Shown: positions 1-8,984 of the stretch, in pieces
Layout: each line of letters opens with the position of its first letter
How positions within the stretch are numbered: the stretch's first letter is position 1
Source of the DNA: Rhizobiales bacterium 65-79
GTDB lineage: Bacteria; Pseudomonadota; Alphaproteobacteria; Rhizobiales; Rhizobiaceae
Reading direction: 5' to 3'
Length of the DNA stretch: 64,000 nucleotides
Assembly (NCBI GenBank): GCA_001896885.1
Contig: MKRJ01000011.1
Location: 228,265-292,264 of the forward strand
Position numbers and translations under genes: made by a program
The notes under the pieces: model-generated
The model's database searches: none
What the model saw: only the letters and a program-made list of their open reading frames with translations
What the model was told of the DNA's origin: nothing

Positions 1-1861
1 CCAGGCCGGTAAAATAGCGCACGCCGCCGCCGACGCCGATACGGAATTTCTCCGAAAAGTCGGGGAGGGAATTGGCGCCGACATAGCCGGCGTCGATGAA
101 GCCGACGACGCCGATCGTGTCGGTGATGCGCGCGCGCAGTTCCGCCGATGTCTCGACGAGCGAGCGGCCGCCGGTGACGATCCCGCCGGGCAGCGTGATG
201 CCGATATTGCGGTAGGCATAGCCGCGAACCGAACCGCCGCCGCCGGCGAGGAACAGCTTATCGGGCGCGGTTTCGGCGATCGGCGGGCCGACGATGGAGC
301 CAACCTTGAGACGGCCGGCGAGCACGATCCGCCGGTCCTCGCCGAAGCCGTAATAGGCGCGGCCTTCCGCGACCATTCTTACCGCGGGGTTGCCGTAGTT
401 GAATTCGTAGAAGGGCTGGACCGTGCCGTCGAGGTAGTAGCCGGTCGTCGGGTCGACCTTGCTGTCGCGGGTATCATAGGTGAGCCCCCCGAGCACGCCG
501 ACGTCGAGGAAATCGCGCTTTCCGAAATCGTCGTCGAAGCGCGAAGGGCCGCCGGTGAGGAAAAGCTTGCCCGAAAGCTCGTCGGTGAAGATACGGTTGA
601 AGCCGACCAGGCCGGTGATCGAGGTGCGGGTGTAGATGTCGAGCACCTCGCGATCGCCGATCACCGATGCGACGAAATCCGTGTCCGGCGTGAACACGCC
701 CGGCCGCGTGAAGGTGGCGCCGACGCGATAGGTGAAATCGGCCGGATCGGCGGTATTGCCGAAGCCCGCGACCTTGGCCTCCAGCTTCAGGCTCTCGGCG
801 TGGCCGAACAGGTTGCGATGCAGCCAGTAGGTCTGGAAGCCGCCGCCATCGACGGTGGAATAGTCGGCGCCGATGCCGAAACGATGCAGCGGCTGCTCCT
901 GCACGATGAGGCTCATCGGCAGGGTGCCGTCGGGCTCGATCGCGTTGGCTTCCTCGAAGCGCGCCGAGCGGAAGACGCCCAGGCGCATCAGGCGCTTGTT
1001 GGCACGGTCGATGTCGTCGGGATCGTATTCCTGTCCGAGCGGCAGGCCGGCCATCCAGGCGACGAAAGCCGGGTTCATGCGGTCGGTGCCCTTCACCGTC
1101 ACGGGGCCGTAATAGGCCTTGCGTCCCGGTTCCACTTCGATCGTCGCGTCGACCGTGCTCGTCCGGTGGGCTGCGACGACCCGCTGGGTGGCGACTTCCG
1201 CCTTCGGGTAGCCCTGCTGGCGCCAGGCCTCCGTCGCCAGCCGGTCGGCTTTCAGGATCGTGCCGGAGCGGGCCAACTGTCCGGGGACGAAACCCTCCTT
1301 CTCGGGCAGGGGAACCTTGTCCCTGCGGTCCGCGGTCGGAGGCGCCTCGTTGACGATCTCGGTCCTGCCGAAGACGAAGGGCGGGCCGGGATCGACCGAG
1401 ACGCGGACCTTGACCGGCTGGGAAAGTTCGGCATCGGGCGGCAGGCCGGCGACCTCGCGGCCGTCCGCCGTGATGCTGATCGAGCCGCCGTAGCGGCCCT
1501 CGCCATAAAGCGTATCGAGGAGGCGCTTGTAGTCGCTGCGCGCCTTGGCGAGGAAGCCCGACACGCCGGAGGCCGGCTTCTTCCTGTCCTTCCACAGGCC
1601 GGAGGCGGCTTCGAGGAGTTTCGTCAGATCCCTGGTGTCGGACTTGCCATCGAGCCCGGTCGCCTCGGAGACATTGAAGTCCACCGAATAGTTGACGGGC
1701 TCGCCGACCGTTTCCTCGTTCTTGGGTTCCTGGTTGGGCCGTTCGAAGAACTTCATCCCGAACAGCTTGAACGCATGCGCGGGCGTCCACGCCGCCGCCA
1801 GGGCAAGGGCGAGAAGAAGTGCCTGGCCGCTATGCCGGCGCTTCGAACCTGTTCTCCCCAA
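1..1861 (-). CDS. tamA: TamA-type autotransporter assembly outer membrane protein (partial)
   Basis: Outer membrane component of the TamA/TamB translocation and assembly module, an Omp85-family barrel. The reading frame stays open from the left edge of the window, so the C-terminal end is missing. The TTG start at 1861 follows an in-frame stop and a GAGGAAGAGG purine run, and gives a signal peptide ending near AHA. Two or more POTRA-like repeats follow, then the barrel, with the Omp85 L6-loop motif seen as GGGGSVRGY and then a further FIDAGYVG strand. A partner tamB would be expected downstream, outside the window. The start is uncertain because the SD-like run touches the TTG; the nearest ATG would remove the signal peptide. 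A long open frame on the same strand at 474-1790 is out of frame with these motifs and was discarded. Confidence 0.88.
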   Translation of the reverse strand, partial: MGRTGSKRRHSGQALLLALALAAAWTPAHAFKLFGMKFFERPNQEPKNEETVGEPVNYSVDFNVSEATGLDGKSDTRDLTKLLEAASGLWKDRKKPASGVSGFLAKARSDYKRLLDTLYGEGRYGGSISITADGREVAGLPPDAELSQPVKVRVSVDPGPPFVFGRTEIVNEAPPTADRRDKVPLPEKEGFVPGQLARSGTILKADRLATEAWRQQGYPKAEVATQRVVAAHRTSTVDATIEVEPGRKAYYGPVTVKGTDRMNPAFVAWMAGLPLGQEYDPDDIDRANKRLMRLGVFRSARFEEANAIEPDGTLPMSLIVQEQPLHRFGIGADYSTVDGGGFQTYWLHRNLFGHAESLKLEAKVAGFGNTADPADFTYRVGATFTRPGVFTPDTDFVASVIGDREVLDIYTRTSITGLVGFNRIFTDELSGKLFLTGGPSRFDDDFGKRDFLDVGVLGGLTYDTRDSKVDPTTGYYLDGTVQPFYEFNYGNPAVRMVAEGRAYYGFGEDRRIVLAGRLKVGSIVGPPIAETAPDKLFLAGGGGSVRGYAYRNIGITLPGGIVTGGRSLVETSAELRARITDTIGVVGFIDAGYVGANSLPDFSEKFRIGVGGGVRYFTGL

Positions 1862-2001
1862 CCCTCTTCCTCAACGCATACTGGCCGGACGTTCCGGTAC
1901 GTGCCCCCGAGCACCGGCACGCCACCATAGGCTGCCCTGTCCTGAAAAACAAAACGCTAAGTTTCCCTTCTACGGCAAATGAACTTTTTGTTGCAGCAGG
2001 G

Positions 2002-2619
2002 TCACATTTCCGATCGCCGGGGCGGCCGCGCGGAAGGGCTCTCGCCGCCATCGTCGCGGGGGAATGCCCTGCTGAGAAAACGGGAGCCCGCGAGGCCGAA
2101 GCGCCAGGGTGTCTCGACGCCCTTGGTGATGCCGATGCGCTTGCCGATACTGACGGCTTTCTTTCCCTCGGCCGCCCATAGGACGAAGGGCGGCCTGTCG
2201 AGGGCTAGCCCGTCATGCGACTTGTCGATCCCGAGCGCCTGGCAAAGTTTTCCAGGCCCGCTGCAGAGAGCGCTCGCATCCTGGACGCCGCGACGGCTGC
2301 GCATCCTGTCGAGCCCGTCGGTCGGCTCGATCGCGCGAAGGAGAACGGCGCTTCCCGGGCGGCAGACAAGGTTGACGCACCAGTGGATGCCGTAGGAGCG
2401 ATAGACATAGGCGTGGCCGGGCGCGCCGAACATGACGCGGTTGCGCGGGGTCTCGCCCCGGAACGAATGCGAGGCGGGGTCGTCGCGATCATAGGCCTCG
2501 ACCTCGACGATGACGCCGCCGGCCTCCTCGAAGAGAAGCCGCGCGCCGATCAGGTCATGCGCCACTTCCAGGACGGGCCTGTCGAAGAATTGGCGCGTGA
2601 GGGGTGCGGCATCGGTCAT
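2002..2619 (-). CDS. mpg: 3-methyladenine DNA glycosylase (AAG/MPG family)
   Basis: Base excision repair glycosylase that removes alkylated purines such as 3-methyladenine. The 205-residue length is typical. The family signature runs from VEVEAY (catalytic Glu and substrate pocket) through [12 protein letters not shown] and the [14 protein letters not shown] segment, about residues 38-75. A central SGPGKL motif (about residue 120) and a C-terminal RFG segment also match. The gene has its own ATG start. It lies between tamA and topoisomerase IB on the same strand with gaps of 140 and 53 bases, so it may be expressed separately. The protein is cytoplasmic and nothing looks damaged. Confidence 0.93.
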   Translation of the reverse strand: MTDAAPLTRQFFDRPVLEVAHDLIGARLLFEEAGGVIVEVEAYDRDDPASHSFRGETPRNRVMFGAPGHAYVYRSYGIHWCVNLVCRPGSAVLLRAIEPTDGLDRMRSRRGVQDASALCSGPGKLCQALGIDKSHDGLALDRPPFVLWAAEGKKAVSIGKRIGITKGVETPWRFGLAGSRFLSRAFPRDDGGESPSARPPRRSEM

Positions 2620-2672
2620 GCGTTCCGCTTAGCGGGTCGGCGGAACGCCCGCAATGCGCCCGGACGCGACGG

Positions 2673-3737
2673 CTACTTCGCTGCCGACATCTCCAGCCAG
2701 TTCAGGGCGACCATCTCGGCCTCGTCCAGTCCCGGCACCGTCTTTCGCCTCGACCGCCTGGCACGCGCGATCTCGTCCGCGAGGGTCCCTGCTTCCCAGG
2801 AGGCGATGACGCGCGGGTGGATGTAGTTCCTGCGGCATACGGCCCGCGTGTTGCCGAGCAGGCGGGCGACCTCGTCGATCGCCGCATTGAGGGCGCGGCG
2901 CGTGGCGGCCTTGCTCTCCGGTCGATCGCTGGCCGAGAGAACGGCGAGCGCCGCGATCGTGCCGTTCCACGTGCGGAAGGTCTTCGAGGTGAAATCCGCG
3001 CCGCTCGCTTCGCGAAGATATGCGTTGACGTCCTCCGAATGGACCTGACGCCGTGTCCCCTCTTCATCCTCATATTGGAAGAGATGCTGGCCCGGCAGTT
3101 CCTGCATGCTGCGGATGGAGCGGACGATGCGGCGGTCGACCAGTTGCACGTTCCATTCCTTGCCGGACTTGCCCTTGAACTTGAAGTGCATCGTCGAGCC
3201 GCTGACGGAGAGATGCCGGCTGCGCAGGGTGGTCAGGCCGAAGCTCCGGTTCTGCTTGGCGTAGGTGTGGTTGCCGACCCGGATCATCGTGTTCTCGAGC
3301 AGCCAGATCAGCGAGGCGAGCACCCGGTCCTTCGGAAGTCCGCGCTTCCTGAGGTCGGAGTCCACGCGCTCGCGGATGGCGGGGAGCGCGCGGGCGAATG
3401 CCGAAAGCTGCTCGAACTTCGCCTCGTCGCGTATCGCCGTCCAGCGCGGGTGGTAGCGGTATTGCTTTCGACCCCTGTCGTCTCGGCCGGTCGCCTGGAT
3501 GTGGCCGTTCGGGTCCGGTGAGATCCATACGTCCGTATAGGCCGGTGGGATGGCCAGGCCGCGGATCCTTTCCAGTTGCTTCGGGTCGGTCAGCCGCGTC
3601 CCGTCGGGCTTCACGTAGCCGAAGCCCTTGCCCGATCTCCGGCGCCGGATTCCCGGCATGTCGTCGGATACATAGTTGAGCGACGCCTGCGCCGCGGAAA
3701 GTTCGGCTTCTTCGATGATGTCGTGGCTCTTCAGCAA
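2673..3737 (-). CDS. DNA topoisomerase IB
   Basis: Poxvirus-like type IB topoisomerase that relaxes supercoils through a 3'-phosphotyrosyl intermediate. An N-terminal domain begins YVSDD-PGIRRRR and contains the GFGYVKPDG and LAIPPAYTDVWI motifs. The catalytic domain carries the basic residues of the KFKGKSGK and SKTFRTWNGT motifs. The presumed nucleophile is the Tyr in CRRNYIHP, about residue 304. A TTG at 3737 gives 354 residues, the usual length. An upstream in-frame ATG at 3878 would add 47 residues without homology, and neither start has a strong ribosome site. Bacterial members are common in rhizobia. The assignment is firm and only the start is open. Confidence 0.9.
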   Translation of the reverse strand: MLKSHDIIEEAELSAAQASLNYVSDDMPGIRRRRSGKGFGYVKPDGTRLTDPKQLERIRGLAIPPAYTDVWISPDPNGHIQATGRDDRGRKQYRYHPRWTAIRDEAKFEQLSAFARALPAIRERVDSDLRKRGLPKDRVLASLIWLLENTMIRVGNHTYAKQNRSFGLTTLRSRHLSVSGSTMHFKFKGKSGKEWNVQLVDRRIVRSIRSMQELPGQHLFQYEDEEGTRRQVHSEDVNAYLREASGADFTSKTFRTWNGTIAALAVLSASDRPESKAATRRALNAAIDEVARLLGNTRAVCRRNYIHPRVIASWEAGTLADEIARARRSRRKTVPGLDEAEMVALNWLEMSAAK

Positions 3738-4299
3738 ATCCGGTCGTCCGCGGCAAAACTCCGCGATAACAGCGGGAGGCGGTGAATGTTCCTCGTGGTC
3801 GCGCGAGATATAGCGGCGGTCCGTCCCCGGGCGTCGGGAAGGGAGCATTCCCTCGGTCGCCCACCCGACGACCGGCATGGCGCACCCGGCGTTGCAGGAG
3901 GGCGGCGTGCAGGCGGAGTGGTCCGAAAAAATCGGCGATCACGTCTACAACGCGACGCCCGCCATCGAATGGAAATGCTGGGTCGCGGGGCCGCCGTTGA
4001 CAATGCAATGTCATTGACTACGATCCGCTGAAGGGGGATTTGCCGGCAAACGGGGGTACCCTCTCAATAAATGCGGATAGTGCTGCGGCAAGCGTTACCG
4101 CGAGGATGGGGCGAAAGAATATGCCGGTCATCGACGCCCCGAAACGTCGCTCCGATCCAATCAGTGGCCCAACCACGGAAATGCCAGGCATCCCGGCGTC
4201 GGCCGGGGAGGCAAGGAACGCGCGGTGACGCTGCCGTGCGGCGCCCGCGCGATTGCGTGCGCCGATATCAAGTCGAAAGGTGAGACAGGGAACACGAGT
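3738..4299. other. Intergenic region upstream of topoisomerase IB and the peptide ABC operon
   Basis: This stretch separates the leftward topoisomerase gene from the rightward ABC operon and so must hold both promoters. I see no convincing small gene. A possible N-terminal extension of the topoisomerase (to ATG 3878) lies inside. An AGGGA-containing purine run shortly before 4300 is a plausible ribosome site for the binding protein. Confidence 0.5.
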
Positions 4300-5943
4300 A
4301 TGAGAAAAGAGAAACGACTTTGGGAGAGATTGCCCCGGGCGGTTACCGGCGCATTGTGCGCGCTGTCGCTGTCGATGGGCGTGACGATGGCGACCGCGAC
4401 GTTCGTGGCCCCGCCGGCGATGGCGCAGGGCAAGACGCTGCGCTTCGCCTTTCAGGGGACGCTGAACGCGCTCGACCCCTATTCGCTCAACGAGACATTC
4501 ACGCTCGGAATGCTCGGCAACGTCTATGAAGGCCTGACCAGCCGCGACAAGCAGCTGAAGATCGTTCCGGGCCTCGCGGAAAGCTGGGAGACGCTGGATC
4601 CGCTGCATTGGCGGTTCCATCTCCGCAAGGGCGTGAAGTTCGCCAACGGCGATCCCTTTACCGCGGACGACGTGATCTTCTCGGCGGAGCGGGTCCGCTC
4701 CGACGGGTCCGACCTCAAGACGCGCATTCCGGCCGATTCGGAATGGAAGAAGGTCGACGACTATACGGTCGACGTCATCCTGAAGAGTCCCAATCCCATC
4801 CTGCCGGCCGAATGGGACACCTGGTACATGATGGACAAGGCATGGTGCGAGAAGGTCGGGGCCGTGAAGGTCGTTTCGGCCAAGGACACCAATCCCGGAC
4901 CGTCGGCCTATGAGGCGAACGGTACCGGTCCCTTCGAGATCGTCAGCCACCAGCCCGGCGTGAAGACGGTCTTCAAGCGCAATCCCAACTACTGGGGCAA
5001 GGTCGAGAGCAATCTGGACGAGGTCGACTTCACGCCGATCGCATCGGACTCGACCCGGGTCGCGGCGTTGCTTTCGGGCGACGTCGACCTGATCGAGCCC
5101 GTGCCCGTTCAGGACATCAAGCGCGTCGAGGACAACCCGAATACCGATGTGCTGACCGGCCCCGAGTTGCGCGTCGTCTTCCTGAATTTCAACCAGATAC
5201 GCGACGAACTGCCGACCTCCAACATCAAGGGCAAGAACCCGTTCAAGGATCCGAATGTCCGCAAGGCCTTCTACCAGGCGATCGACATCGACACGATCGA
5301 CAAGCGGGTCATGCGCGGCCTCGCTACGCCGGTCCCGCTGCTGATCGCTCCGCAGCTCTATTCGGCTCCCGACCTGAAGCGCTGGCCCTACGATCCGGCT
5401 GCGGCCAAGAAGCTGCTGGCGGCCGCCGGCTATCCTGACGGCTTCACCGTCGGCATGGACTGCCCGAATGACCGCTACGTCAACGACGAGCGGATATGCC
5501 AGGCGGTTGTTTCGATGCTTGCCAAGGTCGGCGTCACCGTGAAACTGAACGCGCAGCCGAAGGCCAAGTACTTCGCCAAGGTGCTGGCGCCCGGTGGCTA
5601 CGACACGGACTTCTCCCTGCTCGGCTGGACGCCTTCCGGGTTCGATTCATGGAACGTCTTCACCAGCCTGGCGACATGCCGCGATGCGTCCGGCAAGGGC
5701 GGCCCGTTCAACCTCGGCGGCTATTGCAACCCGAAGGTCGATGAACTGGCGAAGAAGATCCTTGTCGAGACCGACAAGACGAAGCGCGACGACCTGATCC
5801 ATCAGGCGTACCGGATCCTGCTCGACGACACCTCGCACATTCCGCTTCACCAGCAGTCGCTCTCCTGGGGCAAGCGCAAGAATGTCGAGATCGTGCAGCG
5901 CCCGGACGACGAGGTCCTGTTCTACTGGGCCAGCATCAAGTAA
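4300..5943 (+). CDS. Peptide/oligopeptide ABC transporter, periplasmic substrate-binding protein (SBP family 5)
   Basis: Captures di- or oligopeptides, or in some bacteria chito-oligosaccharides, in the periplasm and delivers them to the permeases encoded next. The 547-residue precursor starts at ATG 4300, after an AGGGA site. It has a long Sec signal (basic RKEKR, a hydrophobic stretch of about 20 residues, cleavage after MAQG or nearby). Family 5 landmarks are LDPYSLNETF, the VYEGLTSRD segment, LRKGVKFANGDPFTADDV (about residues 108-125) and the late AGYPDG motif. It is the first gene of a five-gene operon. Similarity cannot fix the ligand. The amino-sugar locus beside it makes muropeptides or chitobiose possible, but that is inference. 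Confidence 0.92.
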   Translation: MRKEKRLWERLPRAVTGALCALSLSMGVTMATATFVAPPAMAQGKTLRFAFQGTLNALDPYSLNETFTLGMLGNVYEGLTSRDKQLKIVPGLAESWETLDPLHWRFHLRKGVKFANGDPFTADDVIFSAERVRSDGSDLKTRIPADSEWKKVDDYTVDVILKSPNPILPAEWDTWYMMDKAWCEKVGAVKVVSAKDTNPGPSAYEANGTGPFEIVSHQPGVKTVFKRNPNYWGKVESNLDEVDFTPIASDSTRVAALLSGDVDLIEPVPVQDIKRVEDNPNTDVLTGPELRVVFLNFNQIRDELPTSNIKGKNPFKDPNVRKAFYQAIDIDTIDKRVMRGLATPVPLLIAPQLYSAPDLKRWPYDPAAAKKLLAAAGYPDGFTVGMDCPNDRYVNDERICQAVVSMLAKVGVTVKLNAQPKAKYFAKVLAPGGYDTDFSLLGWTPSGFDSWNVFTSLATCRDASGKGGPFNLGGYCNPKVDELAKKILVETDKTKRDDLIHQAYRILLDDTSHIPLHQQSLSWGKRKNVEIVQRPDDEVLFYWASIK

Positions 5944-5959
5944 GCCGCCGGCTTTGATA

Positions 5960-5988
5960 CCTGCCCGGATCCTTCCGGTCCGGGCAGG
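5960..5988 (+). terminator. Intra-operon hairpin after the binding-protein gene
   Basis: A 10-bp perfect stem (CCTGCCCGGA with TCCGGGCAGG) closes a 9-base loop between the binding protein and the first permease. No T run follows. This suggests an mRNA-stabilising or partial attenuation hairpin, which is common after highly expressed binding-protein genes, rather than a full terminator. Confidence 0.65.
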
Positions 5989-6007
5989 ACCTTCCAGGGA
6001 TGTTTGA

Positions 6008-6988
6008 ATGCTGGCTTTTGCCATCCGGCGACTGATCCAGGCCATCGGCGTGATGCTGGTCGTCGCGATGATTTCCTTCGTGATGTTCCGCTTCGTCGGT
6101 GATCCGGTCAGCCAGCTCGTCGGCAACGACACGCCGCCGGAGCAGCGGGCGCTGCTGCGCAAGGAACTCGGGCTCGACGACCCCATCTACGTGCAGTTCG
6201 CCCGTTTCGTCGACAAGGCGGCGCATTTCAACTTCGGGATTTCCTACCAGATCAAGCAACCCGTGGCGAAGCTGATCGCACAACGCCTGCCGGCGACGCT
6301 GGAACTTTCCATCGTATCGGCCATCCTGGCGCTCGTGATCGGACTGCCGATGGGCGTCTATACGGGCCTTTACCCGCATAGCTGGCTGTCGCGGCTGTTC
6401 CTGTCGATCAGCCTCGCCGGCATCTCGTTGCCGACCTTCCTGATCGGTATCCTGCTCATCTTCATATTTTCAGTCAATTTCGGCTGGCTGCCCTCCTTCG
6501 GGCGCGGCGACGTCGTCACGATCTGGGGATACTGGACGACCGGGCTGCTGACGCGCACCGGGCTGGAGTCCATCATCCTTCCCGCCATCACGCTCGGCCT
6601 CTTCCAGATGACGCTGATCATGCGGCTGGTGCGCGGCGAGATGCTGGAGGTGCTCAGGACCGACTACATCAAGTTCGCCCGCGCCCGCGGCCTTTCCCGG
6701 CGCGCCATCAATTTCGGCCACGCGCTGAAGAATACGCTCGTCCCGGTCATCACCATCACCGGCCTGCAACTCGGCTCGATCATCGCCTTCTCGATCATCA
6801 CCGAGACGGTGTTCCAGTGGCCGGGCATGGGCCTGCTCTTCCTGCAGGCGGTGCAGAACGTCGATATTCCGATCATGGCGGCCTACCTGCTCCTGATCGC
6901 CTTCCTCTTCGTGCTCATCAATTTCCTCGTCGACCTGCTGTACGTGGCGGTCGATCCGCGCATCCGGATCGGAGGAGCAAAGGCATGA
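6008..6988 (+). CDS. Peptide ABC transporter permease (DppB/OppB type)
   Basis: Inner membrane permease of 326 residues with six predicted membrane segments. It opens with the characteristic DppB N-terminus (RRLIQAIGVMLVVAMISFVMFRF). The long periplasmic loop contains GDPVSQLVG and the LGLDDPIYVQF motif. The cytoplasmic EAA-like loop reads YIKFARARGLSRRAINFGHALKN in essence, around residues 218-240. The stop codon overlaps the next start (ATGA at 6985-6988), so the two permeases are probably translationally coupled and form a heterodimer. Confidence 0.93.
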   Translation: MLAFAIRRLIQAIGVMLVVAMISFVMFRFVGDPVSQLVGNDTPPEQRALLRKELGLDDPIYVQFARFVDKAAHFNFGISYQIKQPVAKLIAQRLPATLELSIVSAILALVIGLPMGVYTGLYPHSWLSRLFLSISLAGISLPTFLIGILLIFIFSVNFGWLPSFGRGDVVTIWGYWTTGLLTRTGLESIILPAITLGLFQMTLIMRLVRGEMLEVLRTDYIKFARARGLSRRAINFGHALKNTLVPVITITGLQLGSIIAFSIITETVFQWPGMGLLFLQAVQNVDIPIMAAYLLLIAFLFVLINFLVDLLYVAVDPRIRIGGAKA

Positions 6989-7941
6989 GCGAACTGACGG
7001 AAATGGCCGAGACGCCGGCCGACCCTCCGCCCGGCCTCGCTCGACGGTTCGTCGACAGCGACCTGTTCTATTCGTTCTGCCGTTCGCCGCTGACGATACT
7101 GGCGGCGCTGGTCACGCTCGTCCTCATCCTCGCGGCGGTGCTGGCGCCGTGGGTCGCGCCGCACGATCCGTTCGATCCGGCGCAGATATCGATCACAGAC
7201 AGCCTCTATCCCCCGGTGTGGGTCGACGGGGGACAGGACGGATTCCTGCTCGGCACCGACGACCAGGGCCGCGACGTCTTCTCGACGATCCTCTACGGCA
7301 TGCGCATCTCGCTCGCCGTCGGCTTCGCCAGCGTCGTCCTGGCGCTTTTCATCGGGGTAACGCTCGGCCTGATCGCCGGCTATGTCGGCGGAGCGGTCGA
7401 TTCGGCCATCATGCGCGTCGCGGACGTGCAGCTGACCTTCCCGGCGATCCTGACAGCCCTCATCATCGACGGCGTGGCTCGCGGCCTCGCCGGCCCAAAG
7501 GCTTATGACGAGATCGTCTTCTGGGTGCTCGTGCTTTCGATCGGGCTGTCGTTCTGGGTGCAATATGCGCGGACGGTGCGCGGCTCGGTGCTGGTGGAGG
7601 CGAACAAGGAATATGTCATGGCCGCGCGGCTGATCGGGCTCAGGCCGGCGACGATCATGTTCCGTCACGTGCTGCCCAACGTGCTCGGGCCGGTGCTGGT
7701 CATCGCCACCATCAACCTGGCGCTCGCGATCATCACCGAGGCGACGCTTTCCTTCCTCGGCGTCGGCGTGCCGCCGACACAGCCCTCGCTCGGGACGCTG
7801 ATCCGCATCGGCAACGATTTCCTGTTCTCCGGCGAATGGTGGATCACCATCTTCCCGGGCATCACGCTCGCCATCCTGGCGCTGGCCGTCAACCTTCTGG
7901 GCGACTGGTTGCGCGACGCGCTCAATCCGAAGCTCCGATGA
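6985..7941 (+). CDS. Peptide ABC transporter permease (DppC/OppC type)
   Basis: Second inner membrane permease, 318 residues. It has the N-terminal membrane anchor and the LAPWVAPHDPFDP motif of DppC proteins, then LGTDDQGRDVFSTILYG at the start of the transport domain. The EAA loop carries YVMAARLIGLRPATIMFRHVLPN in essence, and FLGVGVPPTQPSLGTLI lies near the end. The start at 6985 overlaps the upstream stop by four bases and has GGAGGAG just before it. The stop likewise overlaps the next gene (7938-7941). This tight packing indicates a single transcript. Confidence 0.93.
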   Translation: MSELTEMAETPADPPPGLARRFVDSDLFYSFCRSPLTILAALVTLVLILAAVLAPWVAPHDPFDPAQISITDSLYPPVWVDGGQDGFLLGTDDQGRDVFSTILYGMRISLAVGFASVVLALFIGVTLGLIAGYVGGAVDSAIMRVADVQLTFPAILTALIIDGVARGLAGPKAYDEIVFWVLVLSIGLSFWVQYARTVRGSVLVEANKEYVMAARLIGLRPATIMFRHVLPNVLGPVLVIATINLALAIITEATLSFLGVGVPPTQPSLGTLIRIGNDFLFSGEWWITIFPGITLAILALAVNLLGDWLRDALNPKLR

Positions 7942-8984
7942 CCGCCGCGCTCTCCGTCCGGAACCTCAGGGTCGAGATCCCGACGCGCCGCGGCGTGCTG
8001 ACGGCGATCGACGATCTTTCCTTCGACATCGCGCCGGGCGAGGTACTCGGGGTCGTCGGCGAATCGGGCGCCGGCAAGTCCATCACCGGCTCGGCCATCA
8101 TCGGGCTGCTGGACCCGCCAGGCCGTATCGCCGGCGGCGAAATAAGGCTCGGCGCCGAGCGCATCGACAATCTGTCGCCTTCGGCGATGCGGCAGATCAG
8201 GGGAAAGCGGATCGGCATGATCTTCCAGGACCCGCTGACCAGCCTGAACCCGCTCTACCGCATCGGAGACCAGCTCACCGAGACCATCCTGACGCATGAG
8301 AAGATCTCGGCGCAGGCGGCGGCGGACAAGGCCGAGCGCCTGCTGATCGAGGTCGGCATACCGGCAGCCGGCACGCGCATGTCGTCCTACCCGCACCAGT
8401 TCTCCGGCGGCATGCGGCAGCGCGTCGTCATCGCGCTGGCGCTGGCGGCCGACCCGGAACTCGTCATCGCCGACGAGCCGACGACCGCGCTCGACGTCTC
8501 CGTGCAGGCGCAGATCATCGCCCTCATCAAGCGGCTCTGCAAGGATCGCGGCACGTCGGTCATGCTGATCACCCACGACATGGGCGTGATCGCGGAGACG
8601 GCGGACAGGGTCTGCGTCCTCTATGCCGGGCGGCTGGCCGAGATCGGCAAGGTCGGCGATGTCGTCAAGCGGGCGCAGCATCCCTATACGCACGGCCTGA
8701 TGGCGGCGATCCCCTCGCTCGTCGACGATCCGAGCGACAAGCTCGAGCAGATTCCAGGGTCCATGCCGCGGCTCGGCGCCATTCCGGCGGGCTGCGCCTT
8801 CAACCCGCGCTGCCTCTATCGGTTCGAGCGCTGCGTCAAGGAGCGGCCCGGCATCTACCCGGCGCTCGGCAGCCGGGCCTCCTGTTTCCTGCACGACCCG
8901 GCGGGCGGGGCGCCGCCGGCCGATATCGCCCGGAAGGCGGCCGCGACCGGAATAGAGGTGCCGGCGGCGAGAGTCGGACCATGA
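7938..8984 (+). CDS. Peptide ABC transporter ATP-binding protein (DppD/OppD type)
   Basis: Cytoplasmic ATPase of 348 residues that powers the transporter. Visible motifs are Walker A GESGAGKS (about residue 40), the Q-loop in FQDPLTSLNP, the signature FSGGMRQR, Walker B LVIADEPTTALD and the switch THDMG. The C-terminal oligopeptide-type domain contains the CAFNPRC cysteine cluster that in related proteins binds an Fe-S cluster. The start codon overlaps the permease stop by four bases, and the stop overlaps the second ATPase the same way. The assignment to the family is secure; the substrate is not. Confidence 0.93.
   Translation: MTAALSVRNLRVEIPTRRGVLTAIDDLSFDIAPGEVLGVVGESGAGKSITGSAIIGLLDPPGRIAGGEIRLGAERIDNLSPSAMRQIRGKRIGMIFQDPLTSLNPLYRIGDQLTETILTHEKISAQAAADKAERLLIEVGIPAAGTRMSSYPHQFSGGMRQRVVIALALAADPELVIADEPTTALDVSVQAQIIALIKRLCKDRGTSVMLITHDMGVIAETADRVCVLYAGRLAEIGKVGDVVKRAQHPYTHGLMAAIPSLVDDPSDKLEQIPGSMPRLGAIPAGCAFNPRCLYRFERCVKERPGIYPALGSRASCFLHDPAGGAPPADIARKAAATGIEVPAARVGP

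Noticed and set aside
474..1790. Long minus-strand open frame of 438 codons
   Set aside because: It is out of frame with the TamA motifs, which run unbroken from the window edge to 1861; the composition is Arg-rich as expected for a shadow of GC-rich coding DNA.
4018..4950. 310-codon minus-strand open frame
   Set aside because: Antisense to the signal peptide and N-terminal domain of the peptide-binding protein; no ribosome site or family.
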